Source of the DNA: Isoetes taiwanensis
Lineage: Eukaryota > Streptophyta > Lycopodiopsida > Isoetales > Isoetaceae
DNA length: 64,000 nt
NCBI GenBank assembly: GCA_021234155.1
Contig: JAJEKV010000024.1
Location: forward strand, 13,054,913-13,118,912
Direction: 5' to 3'
This document shows, piece after piece, positions 1 through 11,869 of this stretch; position 1 is the first letter of the stretch; every line of letters begins with the position of its first letter. Position numbers and translations under genes: made by a program. The notes under the pieces were generated by a model, which saw nothing but the letters and a program-made list of their open reading frames with translations, was not told where the DNA came from and searched no databases.

Positions 1-11
1 CTCGATCCGCT

Positions 12-325
12 TTGGCTTTGAGGCGGCCGCTATTCGTAATACACGGCACTCCCGGGATATGGTGGCTAGACCATTTGGCGTGTACTGGTCCAGCTCTGCC
101 GGGTTTTGACATGGTAATTTGTAATGGTATGCGCCGATGGCCACACTCGGGGGTGTTACTTTGCGGGAGTGATAGGCGGGATGGGGAGCTAGTGTGTTGG
201 ATTACCTTCTCGCCCGGTAGCAAAGACTTGACATGGTTACACACCTCTCCATTGGCACAAGCTAACAGGGGATGAGGAGGTTTTGTCGGATCACTACCCG
301 CTTTATGTCCGCGTTGAATTGGGAG
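12..325 (+). pseudogene. LINE endonuclease domain, C-terminal remnant
   Basis: Two overlapping frames together give the end of an apurinic-type (APE) endonuclease domain. The first frame contains FDMVICNGMRRWPHSG, corresponding to the part of the domain before the last catalytic motif. The second begins with SDHYPLYVRVEL, the terminal S-D-H motif of LINE endonucleases. The two frames are separated by a stop near position 275. The catalytic residues upstream are outside the window. Not functional as it stands. Confidence 0.7.
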
Positions 326-475
326 CACTCAATAGCGGAGACACCGCAAAGGGGCGTGGAGGGTTACCATATATCCCACGCCATCGAAGCGAGGGGAAGT
401 ATGAATCTGTGTTGGTGCAGGAATTACTGGGGGGTTTGATAGCTTCTACACACCGCAAGACGGTGTGCATGGCTG

Positions 476-1700
476 GTGAGGGCGCCGCTTGTACCGGGCC
501 GAGGCTTCCTTTGTAAAGGAAGGGCCCTCCAAGGAGGGACACCGCGCATTTTCCCCGAGAACCCGTGGTTTGATGCTGATTGCAAGGCTCTAAAGAGCCA
601 GCTGCGCTTGGTCATAGATCCACAGTTGCGGCCACAGGCCCTGCAAGACTATAAGCTCTTCCTAAAAGCCAAGAAGGGGAGATACATGGCAGAAACCCAG
701 GAGCGCCTGTTTGACATGCTCATGGCAGAGCCAAAAGCTTTTTGGCGTAAGGTGTTATATAAGAAAGCCGGTGGTCGGTAATGTAAGTGTGGAGCAATGG
801 ATGCACCGCCTTGGGGAGTTATATGACCCGCCAGAGCTAATGCCGTGGTCCCGGATCGTAGGAGAGGCAGCTCACGCCGGGAGGATGTTCAAAGAAGGTC
901 TCGTGCATCCGGGCGAATGGCAAGGCAAAGGATTTACAGGGGCTGCAGGCCGAGCTGTTGAAATGGGGTGGCCCATCTGTGGTAGGGCCCCTGACGGTGA
1001 TCATTAACCAGGCTCTGAGCGAGGGGCTCCCCCAGGAGTGGATGGTTAGTAAGGTTGTTCCTGTTCATAAAGCTGGTAATACGGATGAGCCGGCGAATTA
1101 CCGGATGATTATGGTAAGCTCGCTGTTTGCAAAGCTCCTGGCAGGGGTGGTGGAGAAGAAACTTACTAAGTGGGCGAGGGGGGGTGCGGGCAATTGGCGG
1201 CGGGCTTTCGCCCGGCTCACTCCACCTAATCGACCATATCTTCACTTTGAGAGTGTTGATGGAGGCAAGCGGAATGAGCGGCAGGGACTTGTATTCTTTG
1301 CTTTGTAGATTTTAAGACCGCGATATGATACCGCCCCCAGAGACATACCGCGGGCGAGAGGTTGCAAGAATTGCGAAGTTCCACAGAGTTGCGAGAATGT
1401 GGTGCACCGCCTTTATGATGGGATTTATGCCGCGACCGCCTTTATGAGGATCGGCGGTAGCTAGCACTATGGGAGTTAAGCGGGGCTGCCCGTTGTCTCC
1501 AACGCTTTTTGGGTTGTATATTGATAGCTTGGAGACGTGGATGCAGCACCATGGGGGAGCCGGGGTGCAATTATCTGATGCGACCTCTGTGAGCCAGTTA
1601 CTATATGCGGATGATGTAGCTTTGCTAGCTCATACGGCCAGCCAAGATGCAAGAAGCATTTGGATGCCCTCGGTGGGTTCCGTGGGGCAACGGGAATGAC
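476..1700 (+). pseudogene. LINE reverse transcriptase, broken in several frames
   Basis: The linker between endonuclease and RT is visible (PENPWFDADCKAL, then AEPKAFWRKVLYKKAGG). RT blocks follow: ALSEGLPQEWMVSKVVPVHK and ANYRMIMVSSLFAKLL at about 1010-1140, GVKRGCPLSPTLFGLYID at about 1470-1520, and the catalytic box LLYADDVALLAHT at about 1600-1640. Both catalytic aspartates of YADD are present. At least four frame changes and several stops separate these blocks. In an intact element this protein reverse transcribes its own RNA at the nicked target. Confidence 0.85.
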
Positions 1701-1767
1701 AAGTGAACTTGCACAAAACTAAGCTTTCGCAATCCTCGTCCTCGCAACACCCTATCCCGGAGTTCTA

Positions 1768-2720
1768 TTGGCTGGGGGGCGGGAAGTGGAGATGGTGCTG
1801 AGCTTCAAGTATCCGGGAATTGATTTCACTACTAACATGCCGTGGGATGAGTGTGTGGAGAGAAGAGCCAGTCTGTTTGGAAGGCTTTATATGCAAGTGC
1901 AAAAAAACGCGTGTTGCCGGATAGATCTCTCGTGGATCGGGCGAGGAGAGCACACCTGTTTAGAGCTTTGGTTGAGCCGGTCTTTGCTATATGGGGTGGA
2001 GGTTTGGGGCCCAAGAAGTTAGCAAAAATACGTGGGATAGGTTGGAAAGGGTGCGTAAAGCTTTCTTGACATATAGCTTGGGAGTGAAGGACACCGTACC
2101 TTATCGATTTTGTTGTATGAGACGGGGGTTCTCGCCTTTACAAAGATTACGCTATCGCGAAGGCATCTTACTTGCTTCCATAAGGTGGATGGGATGGATG
2201 AGCATCGCTTGCCCCCAAAGCCCGTGTTGTTAACGCAGGGGCTCCCAATGGGTGAAGAGGGTATGGCACGAGCAATCGTAAGGGATGGTTTAGGAGGTGG
2301 TCTATGGATTACCAACAGATGGTGGCACCGGCGATTCCGATCGATTGTGAGAATGGGCAATTGGATGCGGGCTATCTTTGCCACTCGTGGGATGCCTCTA
2401 CTCTTGCAAAGCCCAAGGCAGAGCACTATCACGCCGATTAATCCCAGCCTTGAGCATGGACCCCATCGGCATTTGAAAGCACACATCTCTGTGAAGAAAC
2501 GGAGAGCTATTGCCGCCATAAGGACGGGTTCCCATTACCTCTAAGGTGAGACAGTCATTTGGGGGTGAATGGCGGGCACGGGATCCCGAGGGAGGAGAGG
2601 ATATGTCGGTGTTGTGAGATGCACGCGTGATAGAGGATGAGCACCATGCCCTCCAAATGGTGCCCAAAGATATGCCCATGTCCGAAAGCAAAGGCACACC
2701 GATCTTAGATGCTCGACACA
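1768..2720 (+). pseudogene. LINE ORF2 C-terminal region with Cys/His motif remnant
   Basis: After the RT, frames shift repeatedly. Towards the end RRAIAAIRTGSHYL is followed by an ICRCCEM-type cysteine pair and, in another frame, VIEDEHHAL. The LINE copy near 55.2 kb has the same order (ASIRTGSHRLR, LCACCQLQVIEDESHTLLSC), where the C-x2-C...H-x4-C spacing is intact. This is the C-terminal zinc-knuckle-like motif common in LINE ORF2 proteins. Here it is destroyed by a stop and a frameshift. Confidence 0.7.
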
Positions 2721-2984
2721 CCGCTACATCGATTACTCGCATCACCTATGGTAGCCGACCGGGAGCTTACATCCTGGCAGATTTCGGCCGTCAGACTTGC
2801 TCTTCTGGGGCATGGTATTTGAGAGCCTACTGTTAGGGTTTTTCCTCCCAAGTGGGGGTTTTTTCATCCCGGTAGTAGGGTTCTACTGTACAGTTACATT
2901 GTTTGTTTTTGGTGTTGGGGTTTTTGGCTTTTTTGCCTGTTCTGTGCCGTCTCATAGGCCTCTAGCCTCCGTGGACGTTAAAAT

Positions 2985-3009
2985 AAACTTCCTTCCTTCC
3001 TTCCTTTCT
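2985..3009 (+). repeat. LINE 3' tail, CTTCC/TTCC repeats
   Basis: Three to four CTTC/TTCC repeats directly follow the conserved LINE 3' end (CTCCGTGGAC plus an A/T stretch). This is taken as the element's 3' terminus. Confidence 0.65.
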
Positions 3010-4235
3010 GGTTTAGACTTGCACATCTTGTGAACCATTGAACATAGTTACACTTAGTTCCCAAATGGCATACGAGTGGTATACTAACACATGAAGATTC
3101 AATACATTACATTGGAGTAGGGAATTGTATTGATACAACCATAGGATGACTATATATTAGTCTTGTACTCCAAACGTTTAAAGGTTATATTTTTGGCAAG
3201 TGGTGATATACCTAATAGACTAAAAGTTTGTGTACATCATTTTATCTAAGGCACTATCATGCATTATATTAAAGGATTACTTTGACATTTGGCAGGCTTG
3301 CATGTTAACATGGTTGCCTTGATGGAAAAAGCTCATACATCACATTCATGGACCACATCGTAGCCCACTTATCTCACTTGTGCAACATGTTACTTTATTT
3401 TCAAAGCTAAGCTTATGAATGCTTTTTTGATACATAAAATAAATTTGATATTCTTCATATCCTATCCTATCCTACATATATAATTGAGAATGTCCGATAG
3501 GGACGTCCACGTGGCAAAAAATGTGAAGCTCTAAAACTTAACGCATGTTTTTCCCGGACATTTTTTGCAAGAAAAAAAGAAAAGAAAAAATGATGCTCCG
3601 GTTCCTGAGGCCTGCATCGCCTTCATCGTCGGCCGCCATAGCCGTAGTCGTAAGAATTTCGGCACAATCTCTGCCAGATATAGAAAACTCAGGTGTTGTG
3701 CGCTTTCCATCCTGATTTTGAACACCCAGATCAATGCATGCTGCTCTAGAAATAACAGAAAGGAGATGAAAAGCCATAAAGGATTCATCATGATCTCCTT
3801 AAGCAAGATGTTTGAATCTGTTGCTTATATAAAAGGGGATCGCCATCTGCATTTATCATTTCTTAACAGATGGGCATTCTGCACGGCCTTTTGTGACTGT
3901 TTTCATTTTCATTTATGTGACGAACCCATTTTCAGATTTCAAGCATGCATGTATTAAACTTCAATTCATGTCGTTCTTCGACAATCAACAAGAAAATGTG
4001 CTGCAACGAAAGGGAAAACGTGATTCTTCATATGTTGCACCAAGCCCCAAAGAGCATAGACAAGTAGCTAAGCAGAAGAATAGGGCGGCCTCTTCATATC
4101 CCCTTTCGGCCCTCTCTTTTTCTCCATTTCTTTCCCAAATCCCTTCTTCTATGCCTAAAAAATCATTTCACCACTGTTTTTACAGATTAAAGACATCTGT
4201 GCCACATCTGACTTTCCCTGCCCTCTCTGGCTTCG

Positions 4236-4303
4236 AGTAAATCTGTTGAATAAATGTGTGGGCAGCCCGAGTAAATCTGTTGAATAAATGTGTGGGCAGC
4301 CCG
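4236..4303. repeat. 34-bp tandem duplication, 2 copies
   Basis: The 34-bp unit beginning AGTAAATCTGTTGAATAAAT occurs at 4236-4269 and again, identical, at 4270-4303. It lies about 290 bp outside the MULE's left end. Confidence 0.95.
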
Positions 4304-4580
4304 CCTGTGTGTTGTGATATTGTTTCAGTAAATTGTGAAATGTGGCACACAGTTTCCAACAAAAGCAAAGGAATGACTGAAGACAAACCCAGGGATCTCT
4401 CAAGGCCATAGCTTGCAGAAATCTTGCACCCCAAGAAAAACAGAAATCATGTTGGTGCTTCCCAGATTCGCACAGGTTCTTCGCCGGTTTTTCCAGGTTG
4501 CATTGCTGGGTTGGGCTGCATCGACTTCACTGGCATTCATAGGTTTACCCAGCAAAATCTTTACGCTTAGATGCTCCACA

Positions 4581-4592
4581 GCCCCATAGGTT
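4581..4592. repeat. MULE left target-site duplication candidate
   Basis: GCCCCATAGGTT directly abuts the left TIR and matches GCCCAATAGGTT at 12680-12691 at 11 of 12 bases. MULE duplications are usually 8-11 bp. The mismatch and a two-base offset on the right keep this tentative. Confidence 0.55.
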
Positions 4593-5340
4593 GGCTCAAG
4601 ATATAAATACCCTGGTTTCGGGGATCCCGGAGCTAGAGATCCCGTCCTCCGGAATCCCCAGGCATTCTCGACGGGATCCGTTCGGGGACCCCCGTTTTTC
4701 GGTACTGACACATGCAGGTACCTGTCAGGTCGATCCGGGTCGTCCGAAACCCCGTCGAATCTTCGCCGTCCGCAGAGATCCCCTCCTCCGGGATCACGAG
4801 GGCCTGGTCGATATCCTCTCCCGATATCGGCCGTGGTGATCCCCACCTCCGGGATCACATCCATGGCAGGGCCGTGATCCCATCCTCCGGGATCACGCCC
4901 CCCACGACCCCCCATTATCCGCCACGGACGCTGGTGATCCCCGTCTCCGGAATCACGGTCAACGGAACGGTTGTGATCCCCTCCTCCGGGATCACACCAC
5001 CGGCGACACCGTTATCCGCCAGGTTGATCCCCGTCTCTGGGATCACACGTCATGTGCCAAGGTGTCATGTGCCAAGGTCAGGGGCTGACCTGGCCGATGT
5101 GGCCACGTCTGCCTGGCTGTTAGCGGCGACGGTTATCAGCCATTGTGATTCCGACCTCCAGGATCAACACGTTGATTGCACCTGTGATTCCGGAGGCCGG
5201 TATATGAAAGCGTATGGACGTTGGAGATTGATGCGTAGACCCACCCAACGGTCCAGGTTTGAACTTGCCAGCCCATGCACGGACTGGCCACTCGAATGAG
5301 GACACGTGGAGGTTCTGAGACCATCGTCCGGGATCACTCC
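4593..5340 (+). repeat. MULE left terminal inverted repeat with palindrome cluster
   Basis: The outer 380 bp match the right end closely in inverted orientation, including the TATAAATACC start and the segment around GGTACCTGTCAGGTCGATCC. Inside are about eight copies or variants of GTGATCCC-N7-GGGATCAC, for example near 4776, 4838, 4876, 4936, 4973 and 5024, all with the TCCTCC-type centre on the plus strand. Inward of about 5050 the similarity to the other end becomes patchy. TATAAATA at the very end may double as a TATA box, as in other MULE TIRs. Confidence 0.85.
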
Positions 5341-5482
5341 TGAGTACGTTGTTTTTCTGGTTTCTCTCTGCTGCATGTCGAGGTAGCCTGGTAGAGGAGC
5401 GGAATGCCGCAGGCATGGACGAACTAGAGGAGAAGAGAGAAGAGGTAATCGATTACTAAGTCATTTCAATGAAGAGACATGC

Positions 5483-8211
5483 ATGCCCATTTATATTTTG
5501 AGTATTTTTCTACAGCTAAGGGCTGAAATACAGCCCGAATCACCTCCAAATGGGTTGTTTGATCATGGCAATCTCCATTGGTATCCTGAAGAGCATCAGG
5601 TACCTACTATTCAAGGGGGTGGGCGGATGCTGCTGTGGACCTGCTACATCCACACCAACCGGGTTCAAGATTTTATTCTTGGGGAGCAGAAGAATTCCCA
5701 AGCACCTTGCAACTTCTATCTCCGGAGCTCCGAGGCTGAGAGAGTGTTAAAAAGACCCTACAAAGATTCCTATTTGACCTTGAAGAGGTATAGACATTGT
5801 TAGATTCATGTGTTTTTAATTGGAAATCATCATTGAGTGAACCAAGAAGTTATTGTGTTTGCTTGAAGTTATTTTGATTCATTTGAAGTGGTTCTTTTAG
5901 AATTACACTTAGGTCTACATTGCATAATACAGATATTGGTGTTCATATGGACCTCAAGACATGACAGCAAACACTCATGTGGTTGAGGATGGACCACGTC
6001 CACCGGGTAGACGCAGGAAAAGGGTTCAGAGGGGAGAGGGTGTACGTAGGGGCTGTCAGTGCCATTTCACAATCAGACAACTCTATCTCCTTCCAGAATT
6101 TTCACATATCACTTATTATGGGTTTGATCACAAGAATATCCAAGGTTTGCCTTGCCATGGTAAGTCCATTGGCCCTCGGCAAGGGATTAAGTTCAAGTTA
6201 GCACCCTGGATCTCACAAGAATTGAAGGATTGGGTCCGAGAAAAGCTTGTGCAATGGCACACTCCACGTAGTGTCATGAACATGCATGAAGAGAGATGGA
6301 GATTGAAGCGTGATGTGCATGGAACTGAAAGCATGTGTAGGGATGATGTGCTCAAAATTCGGGACGTATACAATGTTGAGAAGGAGTTGTTAAGTAACAC
6401 ATGGAAGCTGCATGATGATCTTCCAACTAGCATCTATATGTGGGTTCAACAACACCAAGATTCGGTGTTCATGTATGAGCAAGGAGACTTGTTTCAGTTA
6501 GGAGTTATGACTCCAATCCAAAGGGAATCCATGTTGAGATTTGGTAAGAATAGAGCCATTTGCATGGACTCTACCTTCAAAACAAATGACAAGAGGTATG
6601 ATTTTTCTTGAACCTTCAATTTGTACATTGATTTATTGGGTATGTATGTTTGTGCAGGTTCTATCTTTTCACACTCATCGCCTTTGATGAGTATTCCAAT
6701 GGTTTGCCATTGGCTTACGTTCTAACCAATTCTCAAAAGAGTGGAGCTATAACAAAGTGGATGCAAGCACTAAAGGAATCCTTATGCCAAGATGATCCTG
6801 AATGGCAACCTTCTTGCATCATTACGGATGATCCCATGCTGAGATAAAGGCTGTAAAGAATGTAAGTTGTTGAAACTTAATCCTTGGTTGTGATTCCATA
6901 TGTACTAACCTTGGTTATTTCTGTAGGTTTTCCCTAATGTACCCGTGCAAATATGCATTTGGCATGTGAGGAGGGCATGGATTAAATGGTTGCGTAAGAA
7001 TGTGAAGAACAAGGTGGCTCGAAACGAGTTGTTCAAGGAGCTTGGTTACATTATGTACAGGACAGAAGGCCCTCTTGGAGACAATGAGTATGGGGAAGAG
7101 TACAGGGAAGCTGTGAGGAAAGAGGCCACCAGGAAATTGGAAGAGTTAGTGAGGAAGTATCCTCAATACCCTAAGCTGGCAGCCTACATGAGTAAGGAGT
7201 GGACTAAAAACATTTGTCAATGGGTGTTGGCTACAAGGATGTACCCTCACTCTAATCAAGAGACAAATGCTGCCATAGAGGCATGGCATTGTGCCTTGAA
7301 GAGGCGCCTGGGCATTTCTAAACGTGCACTTCGAGGAAGGAGGATTGATTGGCTGCTCTACATCCTAACCAATAACGTGGAGACACACATGACATACATC
7401 AGGTATAGTTCCTACACATCTAATCCTTCTCTCTAGCCTTTGTGTTTATATGATTCCTTTGTGTTGTAGGTCCGTGAAGGAAGCAGGCTTTGTAGTAAAC
7501 ACATCCCAGGAGGAGGCCATACGAGGTGCAAGGAAGATTGCTGATGAACAAGTCACATTCACCAACTTCGAGGAAGGTGAGGCAGAAGTGCAAAGCGAAC
7601 GTACTCTAGGGCTAGGTCCTTACTTTGTGAACGGGGCACACAAGAATTGGGCATGTTGTGACTGCCCTTGGGGAGCCAAGGGCAACTTGTGTAAACACCA
7701 GATTAAGGTTATGCAATTGCTGGGCAACTACAGAGATCAGGATCTTTTACATGTGCTTGGGTCCCAATATGGGACAATTGCTGGGGGCATGGACCAGTTG
7801 AGGCCATGTGAGGAGATAGTTCCTGGGGAGGGAAACCCATGTGAAGATGTGGCCGACATTGTATGCTTGGGAGAGGAGTCTCTCTCCCAAATGGAGAGAA
7901 GGTTTAACTTGGATAAGACTCGTGCATCCTTACAGGAAGTAATTGCTAGATTGGTGTCAAGGGCAGAAAAAGATCCTAGCATGCTTGTTGCTACTGATTC
8001 TCTTATGAGACAACTCGACACTAGGCTAGAGAGAATGGATGATGTTGGGGGCACCAACATGATAGCCATAACAACTCTCCCCACCTTGGCAATTGAAGAG
8101 AAGTGTGGAAATAGTTTGGCAAGGCTCAAGCCTTTGATAGAGCTTGGGAAGAGGAAGGACAAGGAAATCAAGAAGAGCTGGAAGCAAGTTGAGATGGAGG
8201 GGTTATTGTAA
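5483..8211 (+). CDS. MULE transposase with SWIM zinc finger, five exons, one frameshift
   Basis: Proposed exons are 5483-5787, 5933-6595, 6658-6861, 6927-7402 and 7470-8211; all introns are GT-AG. Joining the first two gives LKRYWCSYGPQD, then VRRGCQCHF, typical of the N-terminal DNA-binding part of plant MULE transposases. The catalytic core follows: CMDSTFKTN (first Asp), IITDD (second Asp), QICIWHVRRAW, and NAAIEAWH (Glu). A SWIM finger WACCDCPWGAKGNLCKH lies near 7650-7700. One base appears missing near 6835, between ITDD and the exon end encoding AEIKAVKN, so the frame is interrupted. The start at 5483 is simply the first Met of the open frame and could be wrong. In intact copies this enzyme binds the TIRs and moves the element. 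Confidence 0.85.
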
Positions 8212-8349
8212 GTATGCAGTTGAACAGAACATGTTAAGTCATTTATGAGTTTACTTTCAATTGTTCTCACTACATACGATAACTTAGGGGGCAACGCAAC
8301 TCATTTAAGAAATCAAACCATTGAGGTTAAATTGGGACATTTAAGAACC
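8212..8349. other. Transposase 3' region
   Basis: Short AT-rich stretch after the transposase stop and before the repeat array. No polyadenylation signal is clear enough to call. Confidence 0.4.
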
Positions 8350-9025
8350 GGACGTGTGATCCTGGAGGGGGGGATCACACGGCATCTACAGAAGAATATG
8401 CCTTAATATCGAAAATAGTAACCATACCATTGAAATTAAATAATGTTTTTTTCGCGGACGTGTGATCCCGGAGGACGGGATCCCCATTAATTATGTTGTG
8501 ATCCCGGAGGAGGGGATCATCCGGCATCTACAACGAATATGCCTTAATATCGAAAATAATATCCATACCATTGAAATTAAATAATGCTTTTTTCGCGGAC
8601 GTGTGATCCCGGAGGAGGGGATCCCCATTAATTATGTTGTGATCCCGGAGGAGGGGATCATCCCAAGCATCTACAAATCGAATATGCCTTAATATCGAAA
8701 ATAATATCCATACCATTGAAATTAAATAATGCTTTTTTCGCGGACGTGTGATCCCGGAGGAGGGGATCCCCATTAATTATGTTGTGATCCCGGAGGAGGG
8801 GATCATCCGGCATCTACAACGAATATGCCTTAATATCGAAAATAATATCCATACCATTGAAATTAAATAATGTTTTTTTCGCGGACGTGTGATCCCGGAG
8901 GAGGGGATCTACAGCCACGCACGTTGTGATCCCGGAGGAGGGGATCCCCAATAATTATGTTGTGATCCCGGAGGCGGGGATCACAAGTTGTGATCCCGGA
9001 GGAGGGGATCACCAATAATTATGTT
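8350..9025. repeat. Tandem array of about 141-145-bp units, each with two GATCCC palindromes
   Basis: A unit containing AATATGCCTTAATATCGAAA recurs at 8395, 8536, 8681 and 8822 (spacings 141, 145 and 141). Each unit carries two copies of GTGATCCC-N7-GGGATC(AC), the motif that fills both TIRs; at least ten copies lie between 8356 and 9010. At the right end copies follow every 30-40 bp without the long spacer. The array sits exactly between the 3' ends of the two convergent genes. Motif orientation matches the right TIR. Confidence 0.95.
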
Positions 9026-9150
9026 ATGTCTCATATTCCACATTGACCAATATTTCACAGAAAGTTCATTTCTTATATTCATAGATATTCATATGTGCAT
9101 ACAGTTTACTCAAATTACATTCAGTATACAGATTAGATCCATTGTTATTT

Positions 9151-11495
9151 TTAGGGGCCATTTAACATCAGACGGGTAACTGGACGAGAGAACTGATTGG
9201 CACCTTCGGGCAAATAGAAAGTGGATTTCCCTTGGGCTAGACAGTCACTCAATTTCTGCAACACTGTAATGAAACACTGTCGGGTATTGTCTATCTCTTC
9301 CTTCTGGAACCAATCCCGGGTAATGACAACCTGAAAAAGAACAATTCTTAAGCAATGACAATCTGAAAAGTGACAATTCTTAAGTCATTCGGAATTGTGA
9401 TTTACCTGATCTTTGGTGCTGTAAACATCTCGAATAAATCTATTCACATAATTTATGACATATACACCACAATCTTGATTGTTATGTTGCTGGGGAGCAT
9501 CCATCAGTATGCAAGGAGCATTGTGAAGTGCTGATTCCTCGTGCTTCCACCTCTTGAATAGGTCACTCAAGAACCTGGAAATGTAATCCGAGTTCAATCC
9601 CTAAAATAAGAACCTAATTACCTATGCTGAAACCATAAATATGTGTACACCTGAAATAACTCACAAAGTTATGAAGCCTCGAACATTTGCATGCAGGGGA
9701 TCATAAGAATCAAAGTGCAAAATGCACGGGCAGGGCTTGTTCAGCTTCTGGCATGCCAATTGATCAACAACTAATATAAACAGGCTCCAATGGCCACTGC
9801 AGTTCGATAAAACTAATCACTTGACAATAAAAAATGAAGGGGATCTTTTAACTTGACAAGCAGATGTTACCTTGCATTAACAGAATGTAGCAAGATCTTG
9901 AACATCTTTGAATTCTCCATTGAGCGGCTTTGCCAAAGTGATGGCGGGATCAACTTTGCAAATTGGTCATATGCCCCGCCTAAACCTGCCTTGCTTCCAC
10001 TTAGAAATAATCCGAATGCAGCAGGGTGAACCATTACATGGTGACATCTCTTCTGAATAGGAATCGAATGGACAAGTACCCTGAGGAGAGGATGTGCAAA
10101 TTAAAACAGAATTCCAATTGTTTGAGCAACAGAAGTGAACTGTAGTAGCAAAATTACACTCACAGTAAAGAAGCTCCAATGCAGTCGGCATCCACCTCGC
10201 ATGCCAAATCTCCGAGGCCACTTGGAATTGTTTGGAATTTTTGGGCCTCTACCTCGGTGATGAAGAACTCCACGGATTGCGATTTGCTGCCCACCTTAAG
10301 TAGCGGACTCTCCACAACAATTGGATATGTCAATGTGAAATTAAAGGTCCATCTCTCGATTCTGAGACCTCTACGGTAGGACGAACAGCAATAAAAAAGG
10401 AGGGATCTATGCAATACAAATAATGAAATCTTATCCTGCTGGGTTTTATACTGGAATCAACCGGCTCCTCTTCGTCATCAGGCTCGGATTCTTCAGAAAT
10501 AATATGATTGGGAGCCATGCTAGCAGAGTCTCGCCAGGCCTTAGTAAACCGGCTTCAATGGTGCATCCGAGCGATGTGGTGTCCTCCTTTTTAACACGAG
10601 AGATTTCAGATTATCATCTGCGGCGGCAACCTCGGCACTCAATCGTCTGCGTCCACTTGGGCACGCTTTCGGCATTCCAATTAGGGCTGGGGCGACCAAA
10701 TTTCCTCCTCGGTGACCCCATTGCCATGGCTCGGAGCAATTCGAGCCAATTTCCCTTATTTGCTTCTCCGGGATTCGAGCTCTGTGCTTTCTTTCTCACG
10801 AACACGCAAATTGATGAAGTCGGCCGCCCGCCGGGTAGAAGCAATCCAATATCTATCTGTTGATCCGCCAAAACTGCTGCAGCTCGTCTAGTCCTTTGAA
10901 GTTTCCTGGTCAAGTTATGGGCATACTTGAAATCGGGATCACAAGATCGGTGCCACACTATCTTCCCATAGTCCCTCTTCTTGGATTCACCCTTGCTCCC
11001 CTTGTTGCCAGGAATCCGACCCCTTGGAGCATCGGGCATCGGGGAGCCTGAAATTCTCATAAATCTAGTGTACCCTGAACCTATGATTTTCTAAATCAAC
11101 CTTTCTGCTGTAACTCTTATCGCAGACGTCTACCTGGCACCTCCATCTGCAAGGGCGACCGATCATCACCAGGTAGTGCAGGGGCTCTTCCTGTGGGTGC
11201 TCCAAGAATTCTTCCCGAACAACCTCGCCATCCCCTTGAGCCCCATGAATATCCTCCTGCCAATGAGCCTCAAGAGAGGCTAAATTTTTTTCTGCAGGGG
11301 GCTCGACCACTGTTGTCGGATCAGGCTTTTCCTTCTCCTTGGAAGGGGATTCCACCTCTGCATCTGATCCAAACCCGGCCATATCTACAAACTTGATCAC
11401 GGTAACTTAAGGGAGTTTGCAGCCTCATCTGCGGGCCCCCAGTTCTCATTTATGGAGATATTCAAGCTAACTTCCAGGTTAATAGATTCGTCCAT
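9151..11495 (-). CDS. C2H2 finger and Ulp1-type (C48) cysteine protease-like gene carried by the MULE
   Basis: The gene runs from a Met at 11495 to a stop at 9151-9153. N-terminal part: an acidic stretch, then one C2H2 finger (C-x4-C-x12-H-x4-H, from CQVDVCDKSYSRKVDL) near 11070-11130. C-terminal part: the C48 catalytic signature, with GHWSLFILVVDQLAC (His) and CILHFDSYD (Asp) near 9690-9820, then QHNNQDCGVYVINYV (Gln and Cys) near 9460-9510. Last exons are 9600-9416 and 9330-9151, joined in phase after KDQ. An intron ending CCTCAG near 10085 also splices cleanly. Two other junctions, near 9650 and 9840, and one near 11405, need a one-base adjustment, so the gene is decayed or the assembly has indels. 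Ulp1 enzymes process SUMO; the role in MULEs is unknown. Confidence 0.75.
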
Positions 11496-11869
11496 CTGCA
11501 AGGACAGGCAAGAATACGTTAAAAGCCAAAGCAAAGGTTAAAAAACAGTAAACCGAGGTCGACCGAGGTCTATTCAATCGATTTTTTACCTTAAACAAGT
11601 CAAAGTAACTCGGGGCCAGATCGAGAACCACGGCTGACTCTGGCCCGCTGAATCGGGCCCTCTCCTCTCAGAAAATGGCGCAGAGGTCGGGTGCAGACAG
11701 AGCAATCCGAAAATTGCACTCCGGAAGAGTGGGAATTCCCTCCTCCGGAATCACTTGTCTACGTGGCACCACATTATTGGCAACGTACGGCGTAATAATT
11801 CAGTCGTCAGCCTTAAATTTGAAAGGCCCGCTTCGATGCTACCACGTGGACGGCATGTAATTGCAAGGA

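Larger units (their letters stand above)
1..3009 (+). mobile_element. Decayed LINE (non-LTR retrotransposon), 5' end outside the window
   Basis: A single non-LTR retrotransposon copy is visible in order: end of an endonuclease domain, linker, reverse transcriptase, C-terminal region with a Cys/His motif, 3' UTR and a microsatellite-like tail. The reading frame changes many times, so the copy is dead. The 3' end has CTCCGTGGAC followed by a TTAA/ATAAA-rich stretch and then CTTCC repeats. Nearly the same 3' end occurs in the second LINE near 55.6 kb, which ends in a different short repeat. LINEs ending in short tandem repeats instead of poly(A) are known for the RTE and related clades, so the clade assignment is likely but not proven. 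The 5' part lies beyond position 1. Confidence 0.85.
3010..4592. other. Intergenic, no gene recognised
   Basis: AT-rich sequence between the LINE and the MULE. The open frames here (for example 3565-3957 plus and 3531-3806 minus) show no domain and overlap on opposite strands. A 34-bp exact tandem duplication lies at 4236-4303. Confidence 0.6.

Noticed and set aside
3565-3957. 130-residue open frame
   Set aside because: Overlaps equally long frames on the other strand and shows no domain or splice context.
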